DNA of 64,000 nt. Origin: Mayamaea pseudoterrestris (Eukaryota; Bacillariophyta; Bacillariophyceae; Sellaphorales; Sellaphoraceae). Shown piece by piece: positions 20,378 through 30,994 of the stretch (position 1 is its first letter; the number at the start of each line of letters is the position of its first letter). The notes below the pieces were generated by a model, which worked only from the letters and a program-made list of their open reading frames with translations, made no database searches and had not been told where the DNA came from. Where the stretch lies: NCBI GenBank assembly GCA_027923505.1, contig BROI01000002.1, forward strand, positions 434,001 to 498,000, in the 5' to 3' direction. A program made the translations under genes and the position numbers.

Positions 20378-21556
20378 ATGCCTCCGGACGAGAATGAATC
20401 GTCTGTAGCAGTTGTAGCAGCTGTCCCAGCTTCTGTGGAATCACCGATTGTCACGACGAAACAACATGACGACACAGACCAGCATCAGCAACAGCAAGTC
20501 AACGACAACGGCAATGATGATTCAGTCGAGGAAATCACTCAGCGAGTGCAAGGGATTCACATTGTCACTGATGAAAAGGATGATGACGACAAGGGCGACG
20601 ATGCAGTCAAGAATGGAGTGAAGGAACGCGACAAGATCAAGCCAACTGCTGCTGCAGCAGCAGCCACCAAGCCCAAGCCCACCATACGAAAAGAAATTCG
20701 TACACTTGCCGACTGGATCGACAAGGCCCAAAACATTTTAATCGTCACTGGCGCTGGCGTTTCCTGCGCCGCCGGCATTCCCGACTTTCGGTCGCCCGGC
20801 ACGGGTTTGTACGACAATTTGCAAACCTACGACTTGCCGTTTCCCGAGGCCGTCTTTGACTTGGACTTTTTTCGGCATAAGCCACTCCCCTTTGTGCAAC
20901 TGGCGCAGGCACTGTGGCCGTCGCAGCACTTGCCAACGTATACGCACTCGTTTCTCACGCTGCTGGCGAAGCGCTCTAAGCTGCTCCGCAACTACTCGCA
21001 GAATATCGATGGATTAGAGTATCTAGCGGGTTTGCCCGCGGAGCGACTGCTGGAATGCCACGGTCACTTTCGAACGTCCACCTGCATTGACTGCAGCAAG
21101 CAGCATCCACAGGAATTGGTCGAGGCGGATATTTTGGTGCATGCTCGTCCGACGCACTGTCTCAAGTGCCACGGCCTGGTCAAGCCGGACATTGTTTTCT
21201 TCGGCGAAGGCTTGCCGGATCGATTCCACAGTTTGGTGCACGGTGACGTGAAACAGGCGGACTTGTGCATTGTCATGGGAACCAGTCTGCAAGTGGCACC
21301 AGTCAGCATGATTCCCAACATGGTGGGACGTAAGACGAAAGTGGCGCTTGTGAATCGGGAGGCTGTTGCTGGAACCAAGATTGACTTGTTTTGTCGAGGC
21401 GACTGCGACGACATTGTGCAAGAGTTGGTGCAGGCGTTGGAGTGGCAGGTGGAGTTGGACGAGCAACATGAGGAAATGCTTCAATTGCGAAGGGAGGAAA
21501 GAAGCAAGTCGAAGCAGGGTAAAAATAAGAATGAAAAAGTAAATGGCAAAGCATAG
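20378..21556 (+). CDS. SIRT2-type NAD-dependent protein deacylase (sirtuin)
   Basis: The 392-aa single-exon protein begins with a ~105-residue acidic, disordered region. The sirtuin core follows: GAGVSCAAGIPDFRSP (NAD binding), SQNID in place of the more usual TQNID, the catalytic histidine in ECHGHF, a zinc site made of CIDC and CLKC, then PDIVFFGE and MGTSLQVAP. It ends in a basic Lys-rich tail. The class I (SIR2/SIRT2) pattern fits. Sirtuins remove acetyl or acyl groups from lysines using NAD. The basic tail could aid nuclear localisation, which is inference. ATG 20378 was chosen as the first ATG in frame. Confidence 0.93.
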   Translation: MPPDENESSVAVVAAVPASVESPIVTTKQHDDTDQHQQQQVNDNGNDDSVEEITQRVQGIHIVTDEKDDDDKGDDAVKNGVKERDKIKPTAAAAAATKPKPTIRKEIRTLADWIDKAQNILIVTGAGVSCAAGIPDFRSPGTGLYDNLQTYDLPFPEAVFDLDFFRHKPLPFVQLAQALWPSQHLPTYTHSFLTLLAKRSKLLRNYSQNIDGLEYLAGLPAERLLECHGHFRTSTCIDCSKQHPQELVEADILVHARPTHCLKCHGLVKPDIVFFGEGLPDRFHSLVHGDVKQADLCIVMGTSLQVAPVSMIPNMVGRKTKVALVNREAVAGTKIDLFCRGDCDDIVQELVQALEWQVELDEQHEEMLQLRREERSKSKQGKNKNEKVNGKA

Positions 21557-22060
21557 TGTAACGCTTGGTGGTTTTAAGGAACCTGTACTGTTGTTGAAAT
21601 GGCTCTTACCATAATGAAGTAGGTTTCTTTATCCCCAAGCCTGTTGCTCAGAGCGCTACCCAAAGCCTGCTTACAAGCTCCTCGTTCAATTTGATCCGAA
21701 ACGAAATGAACATTTGTCGTTGTCGCGAGGCAGTACGGTTGTTGAACCTATCTTGATATCTTTGTTGTCCACTACTACTATCACACAGTGTTACATTGCT
21801 TGATCGTCATTGCAAAGCTTGATGACATCTCACTGGCATTAATTTTTGTCGCACCACGAATGACAAGCGTGACGATCTTCGATGGAACGGCTTCACATGA
21901 ACGACCCAAGGAAAAAGCCAACAAGAAAGCAGGACCACTTGACTCTCGCTCATCACGATAGCCATTGAACGACTCATACTTCATTGTCTAGCTGTATAGA
22001 TTGAAAGATAGAGAGACGAGGAAAGCAAGATAGGAGTTTAACTTCAATTACTACAGCATC
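21557..22060. other. Intergenic, no convincing gene
   Basis: About 500 bp. A 67-codon minus-strand frame with an ATG at 21984 (to 21781) was seen; it has no family and no supporting feature and is probably chance. The remainder would be the sirtuin 3' UTR and the promoter of the membrane-protein gene. Confidence 0.4.
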
Positions 22061-25000
22061 ATGAAGCGACAAAATCAGCAGCCTCCACCATCACCAAGGA
22101 CTCCTCCTCGCTCCTCGCAAAGTTACCCCGTCACTCACTTGGCGCTGCACCAAGCTTCCAGTCGGGACGGCGACGAATCCTTCATGTCGGACATTACCGG
22201 AGACGTTGGCATGCACTCCACGCCGCCGCCCAAGCGCAAGCAGCAGCAGCAAGTCAGCATCAAGGCGACGTCAATCCTGAGTGGCGCGGCCAGCAACATT
22301 TATCAGGGAATACTAAACAAGAATACTAGTAACGGAGACGACTATGAAGACTATCATGACGACGACGATGATGCATCCAATGCACTCAACGTGAGCCACT
22401 ACCACGACGGCAACTCGTTCGTCACTGCGGATCAAACGGCCATGCCCAAGATTGCGGAACATGACGACGATGATGCCCGTCGCATGTCGCGCAAGTTTAG
22501 CCGCGGTTTCGACTTTTTGAACGACGCCACGACGGAAATGACGTATTCAAGGAGAATCGCGTTGCATCTCATGCGCCACTCGTGGTACTATCCCAAGCTC
22601 GAGCCGCCTCACGACGACGAACATGACGCTACGACGCCACCAATGAGCGAAAGCAAGGAAGCGGCGTTGCGCATGGAGGCCTATCCCTTTAGCGTCACCA
22701 AAAAGGAGTATCCGTCGCTCGAAAAGGCGTGGGTTTGTAAGTAGTCGTTTGTTGAGTTATGGGGCATTGTCGCTGTTTATGACATGACAATTTGATCTTT
22801 TCGTTTGCCATGTCAATTATCCAATCCATGCCTTGTTCCTCACTCTCTCTCTTTTGCAGACTTTGAGCACGTTGCCTTGCCGCGCCACTTGGTGCAACCA
22901 AAGGCCGACCTTGGTGTCCGCAAGAGCGTTTGCACCCGCATCGTACGGAAAATGACCAAGGCGAACAAGCAGCTATCGCGCGCCGAACCTGGCGAGCGCA
23001 ACCTACCCACCAAGCTCTACGACCATTGGACGCCGCACGCGCAGCTGGGTGACTTTGGATTAGGCATTGGCTTGTACTTTTCGACGTTGCGGGCGCTGAC
23101 TATATTGACGCTGCTGGCGGGCTTGATGAATATTACCAACATTCAATACTTTGCGTCGCTCGAGTACAGCAACGGCCAGGAGGAGGTTTCCCGCAATTTG
23201 ATTCGCGGGTCCACCATTTGCACCAATGTGGCGTGGGTGATTTGCGAATCCTGCACGGTCGACTTGTTTCCCGCCGATCGACTGGCGATTGGCACCAACG
23301 TTGCCACGGGTCAAAACGTGACGTTGGGACGCAAAAACTTGTGCGACGCGGCGACCATGGAGCAAGGGTTTGTCAATTATGCGACGCTGCTCTTTATCAT
23401 TATTGGAATATTCTTTTTGAACATTTACTTGAAGCGCATGGAGGTGGCGTTTGATGAGGATGAGCAAACAGCACAAGACTATTCCATTGTCGTTACCAAT
23501 CCACCGGCCGACGCCAAGGACCCCCAAGAGTGGAAGGATTACTTTGGCGCGGCGTTTGGTGCGCACGTGACGGCGTGCACGGTTGCCGTTGACAATGACT
23601 TGCTGGTGCGTAGCTTGGTGGAGCGACGAGAGGTTTTGCGTCGGATTGAAATGATGGTGGAACCTGGAACGTCGCTGGACAAGCTCACACTGACGCGGCT
23701 TGGTGCCAAGGAGGAACGGGAGCGACGGCTGCTGAACCGTATCATTGCCATGGTGTCGCCTGGTATTCCCGAGTTTGTGGCGCGACTAGTGGTCTTGACT
23801 GCCCGCGTGCAAGGTTTGGCGCAGCAGAATTTTCCAGTCACCAATGTGTTTATCACGTTTGAAACGGAGGCTGATCAGCGCAAGGTGCTTTCGGAGCTGT
23901 CGTTGGGCAGCTTGGATGTGTCACGCAACAATCTAAATGCATTGGCGAGCAGAGATTACGCATTTCGAGGAAATCAAGTCCTGGCTGTGGCGGAACCAGA
24001 TGAACCAAACACTATTAGATGGCAGGATCTTAATGAAACTTTCATGGCGCGCCTGAAGCAGCAATTCATGACGTTTTTGGCTACGATTGCTGCAATTGCG
24101 GTCATTGCTGTTATCATTGCTATTATCAACGGATCGGAGAGTGCTGCAGCTAGTGCGTTTGCCATTTCAATATCCAATGCAATCTTTCCCATGTTTGCCA
24201 AGTTATTAAATAGTTTGGAGTCGCATTCCTCTGAGGGTAGCAAGCAGCGTTCGCTATTTAGCAAAATTGCATTGTTTCGATGGGTACGTTTTGTGAGACA
24301 AGTGCTTGGAACTGTTATTTGACTGGGTGATCTGAACATGTAGCTCATCTCCGCTCATTCAACAACAGTTTAACACGGCGATTGTGTTGACAATTATTAC
24401 TCCCTTTACGCACACCATTTCAAACCGAGAAGGTTTAATTAACAAGGTATATGCGCTCTTCTATGCGGAAATTGTTACAACGAATGTCATTCTTCTAGCA
24501 GATCCCATGGGCCATATCAAGCGCCACTACTTTGCTCCGCGAGCAAAATCTCAGGATGCCATGAACACGAATTTTAGTGGAACGGAGATGGAACTGGCAG
24601 AGCGTTATACAAACATGACCAAGATTCTTTTCTTAGCACTTTGGTACTGCTCAATTTATCCGGCTGCCTTGTTCATGTGTTCGGCCACTTTGCTGATTGC
24701 TTATTATGTCGACAAGTTCGCCCTCATGCGCATTTGGAAGCGTCAGCCTCATTTGGGCGCAACCATTTCGGAATTTAGTCGTCACTACTTCTTTTCGCTT
24801 GCCATTGTGGCTATGGCTATTGCTAGTTCATATTATTGGAGCGCATTTCCGTTTGACAATATTTGCGAGGCCGGAAGCTCTTTGGATGGGGGCCTCGTTG
24901 GTACCTACACTGTCACTTATGCATTGAATAGTCAAGCGCTACCACCGGAGTCCTTTCCGTCTGATACTCCAGCATATAAGTACTGTAATCAAGACTTTAT

Positions 25001-25478
25001 CCGCTACGATACCCGGAGTTTTCCATTCATTCCAAGCTTGCAGGCGCCTGGCGCCGAATGGATGACACCCGAGCAGGAGCAATTGACCGCTGTTTACGGG
25101 TGGAGCGTTGTTGGAGTTGTTGGCTTTATTCTACTGCAGTTCATCTGGGGCTGGATTGGTAGCATTAGAAACATGTTCCGGTCTTCGTACAAGCCCAACG
25201 GGGACGACCAAGGAATTAACTTTAGCGATGTTCCTTCCATTAGCACCTACGTGCCGCAAATCGAAAGCAAGATTTACTCCTATCCGCTACTTGCCTGCAA
25301 CGTGGATAAAATTGACATGGAGCTGCTCGATTGGACGGATCCTGATCGTCCGCATTCGTTTTACGATCTCTCAAAGGATGCCAAAATTTTGATCCAAGGC
25401 ATGGACGTTTCGGCTAATACAGTCTTTTCCCAAGTTGCTCACTGGCCGCCAGCGACGACGAAAAATCAGTATCGATAA
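22061..25478 (+). CDS. Large polytopic membrane protein, OSCA/CSC1/TMEM63-like
   Basis: Three exons (22061-22736, 22860-24283, 24369-25478; introns of 123 and 85 nt) give 1069 aa. A ~220-residue disordered N-terminus precedes a membrane part: two helices (FSTLRALTILTLLAGLM and YATLLFIIIGIFFLNIYL), a ~200-residue cytosolic domain that starts YSIVVTNPP and ends VTNVFITFETEADQRKVL, then several further helices including the YYVDKFALMRIW segment. A long cytosolic domain of this kind between helices fits the OSCA/CSC1/TMEM63 osmo- and mechanosensitive channels. Anoctamin-like scramblases share the fold and cannot be excluded. The splice joins all preserve the frame. Confidence 0.65.
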
Positions 25479-25703
25479 GATGCCTATTAAAGTCTGACTA
25501 TGAAAATAAACATCTCGTCATGTTTTAAGTCAATGCAAATAAAGAAACAATACATTTAATAGATTGCAAATAAATTGTGCCCATGGCAAAAACAGATATG
25601 TCAAGCTCCTTTATTAGTGCAGCTACCTTGCTCAGCTCCATTCGCAAACAATCATTCCGTCATCAATCCCTTTCTCATCATCAGCCCATCATCAACATCA
25701 ACA

Positions 25704-27260
25704 TTACTTTGCCTGAAGCGTCGCCTTGACTTGATCCGCATCATGCTTCAACTTGCGCACCGCCGCTTCCAGCTCCGCCAAGCTAGCATTGTGCTGGTTC
25801 AACGTTTTGCAAATTGTAGCCACTTCTCCAAACAGCAGTTTCTCCTGCGCCTCATCCAACTCGCGCAAACTAGTCTGCAGCTGCTCCTGCACTTGCTGCA
25901 GCTTGTACTCCGTGGCTTCGGCTTGGCGGTAGGCGGCTTCGCGCGTCGCGTCGGCATCCATCACAGCCAAGTGCGACTGCGAATGAAACAACTCATCCAC
26001 TTGCGTCTCGACGGCTTGCAGCTTGGATTCCATTTCCTCCTGCATGTTTGAAATCGACGCGAGCGCTTGTTCCGCCTCGAGTTGCTCCGCCATGTACAAG
26101 GATGTTTGCAGCGTGAGCTGCGAAATGTCTCTCTGCGTGTCGCGCAAAGTAGCGTCGTAGTGAGAGACGCGCTGGGCCTGCTGCACGTAATGGAGTGCGT
26201 CCTGCTCGAGCTCGCGCTGGAAGCGGTTCAAGATTTGTTCGACTGTCAATGATTGGTAGTCGAGCGGAATGGGTTCTTTGAATGAGGGAGTTGTTGTTGT
26301 AGCAGCTGGAGCTGGAGCTGCAGTAGTAGTGGTGGCAGCTGGAGCTGGAGCTGCTGTTCCCGTTGTGACAGGAGCTTGCGTCGTTGTAGTTCCAGTGCGA
26401 AAGGGCGTGGAAACGGGAGGCGGCTGCGTCCCCGGCGTTGGCGCCGCAGGAGTCGTTGTTGTTGTTGTTGGAGTCGGCGACATGAACGAAAAGTTGCTCG
26501 ACTTATTTTCATTAGCTGGAGTTGTAGGTGCAGTCGTAGTTGTGGAGGCCGCCGGTCCTGCGGCAGGAGTAGGAGTTGCGCCAAAGCTGAAGCCTCCAGG
26601 CGCCGCTGAAGCAGTCGCTGTCGTCGTGGCTGAAGCAGTTGCACCAAAGACTGGAGCAATGGGAGGTTTCGTCGCCGATGCATTCGCAGGCGCCGCCGTG
26701 GAACTTCCAAAGCTAAATGCTCCAGTAGCAGGTGCGGCAGGGGCTGTAGATGGAGCGGCAGCACCAAAAGCTCCAGCCGCAGGAGCAGCTGTACCACCAA
26801 AAGCAAACCCTCCAGGCGCTGAAGCCGCGCTAGCAGCTGTCGTGGCCGGAGCGGCAGAGGCTCCAGCCGCCGGAGCTGCTGCAGTACCACCAAAATTAAA
26901 CCCTCCAGCCGCTGGAGCAGTCGCCGCGGCTGGAGCGTTTCCTCCAAATCCGGCAAACGAAACAGCTGGAGCTGGAGTGGTTGCCGGTGCAGCCGCAGTC
27001 GCTGGCGGACTACCAAAGGCTGGCGTCGTTCCTGCAGCAGTGGAAGCAGCGGCTGCCGCTGGTCCACCAAATCCAGTGGCCGCAGGCGCTGGCGCCATGG
27101 AAAATCCTCCTCCTCCAAACGTTGCCGGCGCCGCGGCAGTAGAAGGAGGACTTCCAAACGACAGTGGCGCTCCGGTTGTTGGTGCGCCGAAAGTGAATCC
27201 TCCGCCAGGAGCAGGAGCGGCTCCGCCCGTCGCATTAGTTTGTCCGAAATTGAATGACAT
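25704..27260 (-). CDS. NUP62: Nup62/Nsp1-type FG nucleoporin
   Basis: The 518-aa single-exon protein has an N-terminal ~330 residues of Ala/Thr/Pro/Gly-rich FG repeats (GFNFG, GAFSFG, GGFSFG, FGAP) and a C-terminal ~180-residue coiled coil beginning at PLDYQSLTVEQILNRFQREL, which matches the Nsp1/Nup62 C-terminal domain. Nup62 forms the central-channel trimer with Nup54 and Nup58, and its FG repeats bind transport receptors. The ATG at 27260 begins directly with the repeat-type MSFNFGQT. Its upstream side borders a satellite array that starts only ~225 bp before the start codon. Confidence 0.95.
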   Translation of the reverse strand: MSFNFGQTNATGGAAPAPGGGFTFGAPTTGAPLSFGSPPSTAAAPATFGGGGFSMAPAPAATGFGGPAAAAASTAAGTTPAFGSPPATAAAPATTPAPAVSFAGFGGNAPAAATAPAAGGFNFGGTAAAPAAGASAAPATTAASAASAPGGFAFGGTAAPAAGAFGAAAPSTAPAAPATGAFSFGSSTAAPANASATKPPIAPVFGATASATTTATASAAPGGFSFGATPTPAAGPAASTTTTAPTTPANENKSSNFSFMSPTPTTTTTTPAAPTPGTQPPPVSTPFRTGTTTTQAPVTTGTAAPAPAATTTTAAPAPAATTTTPSFKEPIPLDYQSLTVEQILNRFQRELEQDALHYVQQAQRVSHYDATLRDTQRDISQLTLQTSLYMAEQLEAEQALASISNMQEEMESKLQAVETQVDELFHSQSHLAVMDADATREAAYRQAEATEYKLQQVQEQLQTSLRELDEAQEKLLFGEVATICKTLNQHNASLAELEAAVRKLKHDADQVKATLQAK

Positions 27261-27485
27261 GATATTGTTCGATTGTTAATTAATTTAATTAAGAATGAAA
27301 ATTCTACCGGTAATTGCAGCAAGGAATGAGAGGAGGCGCTGCTGCTGCTGCAAGTCGATGGTCCATTGTGGATTTCACGGTGGCGAAGCGCTGCAGCGAA
27401 AACGTCGTACCACGACTCAGATGGCGTCTCACGAGGAGCTGGGTAGCTAACAAATGGGACATTTAGTTGTCGCAAGGAAACTGAG

Positions 27486-29200
27486 GTGGTACTAACCAAA
27501 GTCTTGCCCAACATGACAGATAATTTCACTGCCTTGGTAGGCAATTCTTATGATTCCTGATGCCAAAAAATGGGGCACTGCTGGCACATTCAACAACTTG
27601 TTGAATGTGCTCCGTCTCTTGGCATATTGATGGGTTCTGCACACATTTTGTGAACTCTATTGGTCCATTACATACATAAGCTTCAATCATGTTTGTTTTG
27701 GATGCTTGTCAGGCCACTCTGGCAGTCTAGGTGCCAACTGGGGTGCGTTGCTTGCAGATTCAACAAGTTGTTGGATAGTCTCACCATGACTGCCATGCAT
27801 GGAGATGGATACAAAGGTACTACTGACCCAACTGCTGCCTTCCAAATGACATAAAATATCAATTGAAAGTCATTGACTGTCTTGGTAGGCCATTCTAAGG
27901 ATCCCTGCTGCCAAAAATGGGGCACTGCTGGCACATTCAACCTTTTGTTGAATGTGCTCAGACTCTTGGCATAATGATGGGTTCTGCATACATTTTGTGA
28001 ACTCTATTGGTCCAGTGCATACATGAACTTCAATCATGATTGTTTTAGAAGCTTGTCAGGCTACATGGGCAGTCTGGGTGCCAACTGGGGTGCACCGCTA
28101 GCAGATCCAGCAAGTTGTTGGATCTGCTCAGTCTCACCGTGGCGTACATGGTGATGGATGCTGAGGTGCAACTGACCAACTTATGGCCCATCATTAACAG
28201 CAAACATTATTTGAATGAAATTGGAGTGCTCAGCGGGCAATGCTGATGATCCCTGTAGCCAAAATGGGAGCAGGGATGGCACATTCAACCATTGGATGAA
28301 TGTGCGGAGTTTCATTGCAAGGTGTTGGCTTTCACGCCCAAATGGACAAGTCTATGAGTCCCAATCAATGTTCAAGTCCATATTGATGGTATTATGGGGT
28401 CTGCAGGACATTTTTGAAGTCCCCTTGTCACTTGAGGTGCACTGCTAGCAGATCCAACAAGTTGTTGGATGTGCTCAGTCTCACCGTGGCGTACATGGTA
28501 ATGGATGCTGAGGTGCAACTGACCAACTTATGGCCCATCATTGACAACAAACATGATTTGAAAGAAATTGGAGGGCTCAGCCGGCAATGCTGATGATCCC
28601 TGCAGCCAAAATGGGAGCAGGGCTAGCATTTTCAACCATTGGTTGAATGTGTGCAGTCTCAGGGCATGGTGATGGCTTCCACACCCAAATGGACAAGTCT
28701 ATGAGTCCCAATCAATGTTCAAGTCCATATTGGTTGTATTATGGGGTCTGCAGGACATTTTTGAAGTCTCCCTTGCCAGTTGAGGTGCACCGCTAGCAGA
28801 TCCAACAAGTTGTTGGATGTGCTCAGTTCAGTCTCACCGTGGCGTACATGGTGATGGATGCTGAGGTGCAACTGACCAACTTATGGCCCATCATTGACAA
28901 CAAACATGATTTGAAAGAAATTGGAGGGCTCAGCGGGCAATGCTGATGATCCATGCAGCCAAAAAGGGAGCAGGGCTGGCACATTCAACCATTGGTTGGA
29001 TGTGCGGAGTCTCAGAGCATGGTGATGGCTTCCACACCCAAATAAACAAGTCTTTGAGTCCCATTGCATGGCATGAATATGGGCAATTGAATGTCAAGGC
29101 GTCTGCAAGCTGAGACTGGTAGTAAGTTTAACAACTTGTTGAATCTGCCGAGTCACACCATGCCATGAATGGGATGGATACTGGTACTGACCTAATTGTT
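27486..29200. repeat. Satellite array with a 27-bp palindrome every ~170-180 bp
   Basis: A tandem array with period near 348 bp in which each unit carries two 27-bp inverted repeats. Type 1 has arms GCACATTCAACCA/TGGTTGAATGTGC (or CAACAA/TTGTTG inside), perfect in several copies. Type 2 has arms GCAGATCCAACAA/TTGTTGGATGTGC. They start at 27584, 27754, 27931, 28101, 28279, 28448, 28626, 28796 and 28979, so spacing alternates about 170 and 178 bp. The sequence between palindromes is also repeated and includes GGCCCATCATTGACAACAAA. The first 600 bp are the most diverged. No gene is present; open frames across it are by-products. Confidence 0.9.
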
Positions 29201-29216
29201 TGTTTACTGAGCAACT

Positions 29217-29716
29217 ACATCATTATCAATTCATAGTTTTATTTGCGTTGTTAACTGCTTTGGAATAATTTGACCCAGGCAGAAAATCGAATTAGGGTAG
29301 CCGCGGAAATCCTGCAACAGCTGTAACGATGATAATGATTTCATAATCTATGTAAAAGCTTTTTGAAAGCACAAACACTTTCATTTCATTCGTTTACGGT
29401 TAGTGCAAACTATTTTCCTCAATCAGTCCCAGTTTGGGACCGTGGTAGGTTGGTCGCACGCGCACACTGGCACTGCGGTGCATCAAGCTGCGTCGGTTGC
29501 CGGCGGCGAAACTGTTGTTGTTGGTGGCACCTGCATGATTGCTGTTGCTTGTACTAGTATTGCTACTCGCCATGATCATATCCTTATCTTGGCGCGGACC
29601 GTCAAAGAGTTTTTGAAAGGCTTGCTTTTGCAGCATCAAGTCGGCGTCATTGTCATTGTTGTCATCGTCATGATCATGGTGATGCAAATAGTCGCCACTT
29701 GCATTGCCATGCTCAT
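29217..29716 (-). pseudogene. Partial copy of the 3' end of the neighbouring unknown gene
   Basis: Reading on the minus strand, this matches the last ~100 codons and 3' flank of the gene at 30995-31759 (shared DADLMLQKQAFQKLFDGP, RRSLMHRSASVRVRPTYHGP, the same C-terminal LIEENSLH). The homology extends left to about 29065, matching about 30645 onward. At about 29717 it breaks abruptly into satellite sequence (CTCCGTCTCTTGGCAT, as at 27610). It lacks the first ~150 codons and a promoter, so it is a dead fragment embedded in the satellite block. Confidence 0.85.
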
Positions 29717-30389
29717 CCTCCGTCTCTTGGCATAGTGATGAATTCTGCATATGTTTTGTGACTCTTTTGGTCCAGTACATACATAAACTTTATTCATGAT
29801 TGTTTTGGATGCTTGGCAGGCCAGTCTGACAGTCTGGGTGCCAACTGGGGTGCGCACATTCAACCATTGGTTGAATGTGCGGAGTTTCATGGCATGGTGA
29901 TGGCTTCCACGCGCAAATCTATGAGTCCCATTCAATGTTCAAGTCCATACTGAGTGTACTATGGGGTCTGCAGGCCATTTTGGATGTCTCACTCACCACT
30001 TAAGGTGCACCACTAGCAGATCCAGCAAGTTGTTGGATCTGCTCTGTCTTACCGTGGCGTACATGGTGATGGATGCTAAGGTGCATCTGACCATCATATG
30101 GCCCATCATTGACAACAAACATGATTTGAAAGAAATTGGAGGGCTCAGCGGGCAATGCTGATGATCCCTGCAGCCAAAATGGGACCAGGGCTGGCACATT
30201 CAACCATTGGTTGAATGTGCGGAATCTCAGGGCATGGTGATGGCTTCCACAACCAAATGGACAAGTCAATGAGTCCCAATCAATGTCCAAGTCCGTATTG
30301 GTTGTATTATGGGGTCTGCAGGCCATTTTGATGTCTCACTCGCCACTTGAGGTGCACCGCTAGCAGATCCAGCAAGTTGTTGGATCTAC
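29717..30389. repeat. Second segment of the palindromic satellite
   Basis: Same units as at 27486-29200, with palindromes starting at 29854, 30016, 30194 and 30363 (steps of 162, 178 and 169 bp). It sits between the partial gene copy and a second repeat type. The copies at 30016 and 30194 are close to those at 28796 and 28979, which points to duplication of a block rather than independent origin. Confidence 0.88.
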
Positions 30390-30720
30390 CAGTCACATTG
30401 CTGTCTACTAAGACTCCAGCCCGGCATACCATCTTGTAGCGCAGCCTAAATTATTATGTTGGCACCATGCTTGTGTAATGTGGATGTATACATGGCATGA
30501 TATATGGGCAATGAATGTCAAGGCATCTGTGGGCTGAGACTGGTGAGAAGTTCTCACCAGTCACATTGCAGTCCGCTGTGACTCCAGCCAGGCATACCAT
30601 CTTGTAGCGCAGCCTAAATAATGATGTTGGCACCATTCTGGTGTGATTTGGGTGTATAAATGGCATGCTATATGGGCAATTGAATGTCAAGGCATCTGCG
30701 GGCTGAGACTGGTGACAAGT
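30389..30720. repeat. Two tandem copies of a ~168-bp unit of a second satellite type
   Basis: Units start at 30389 and 30557 with CCAGTCACATTGC and share GGCATACCATCTTGTAGCGC, TTGGCACCAT and GGGCAATGAATGTCAAGGC-type blocks. They differ from the palindromic units but end in a related AACAACTTGAATCTGCC half-palindrome. Part of this unit is also found before the partial gene copy at about 29065-29150. Confidence 0.85.
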
Positions 30721-30994
30721 TCAACAACTTGAATCTGCCGAGTCGCACCATGCCATGCATGGGATGGATCTTATTACTAACGTTATTTGTTGTCTGAGCA
30801 ACTGCATCATTTTCAATTCATAGCTTCATTACAGCCTTTGGAATAATTCGACCCAGGCAGAACATCAAAATTACGGTAGCCGCTGACAAACTGCAGCAGC
30901 TGTAACAAAGATAATGATTTCATAATCTATAATATATACTACCACCATCGTAAAAGCTTTTTTGAAAGCACAAACACCTTCATTTCGTTGACTG

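Noticed and set aside
26246-27544. Long open frames on both strands (432 codons -, and 336 codons + at 26269-27279) over the Nup62 gene
   Set aside because: They are by-products of the GC-rich FG-repeat coding sequence; the Nup62 frame has an ATG, FG repeats and the conserved C-terminal coiled coil.
29400-29780. 126-codon minus-strand frame as an independent gene
   Set aside because: It is the partial copy of the 3' end of the gene at 30995-31759 fused to satellite sequence, with no native start.
27486-30389. Regularly spaced short repeats resembling a CRISPR array
   Set aside because: The spacers are themselves repeated, spacing is ~170-180 bp, and the host is a eukaryote. It is a satellite.
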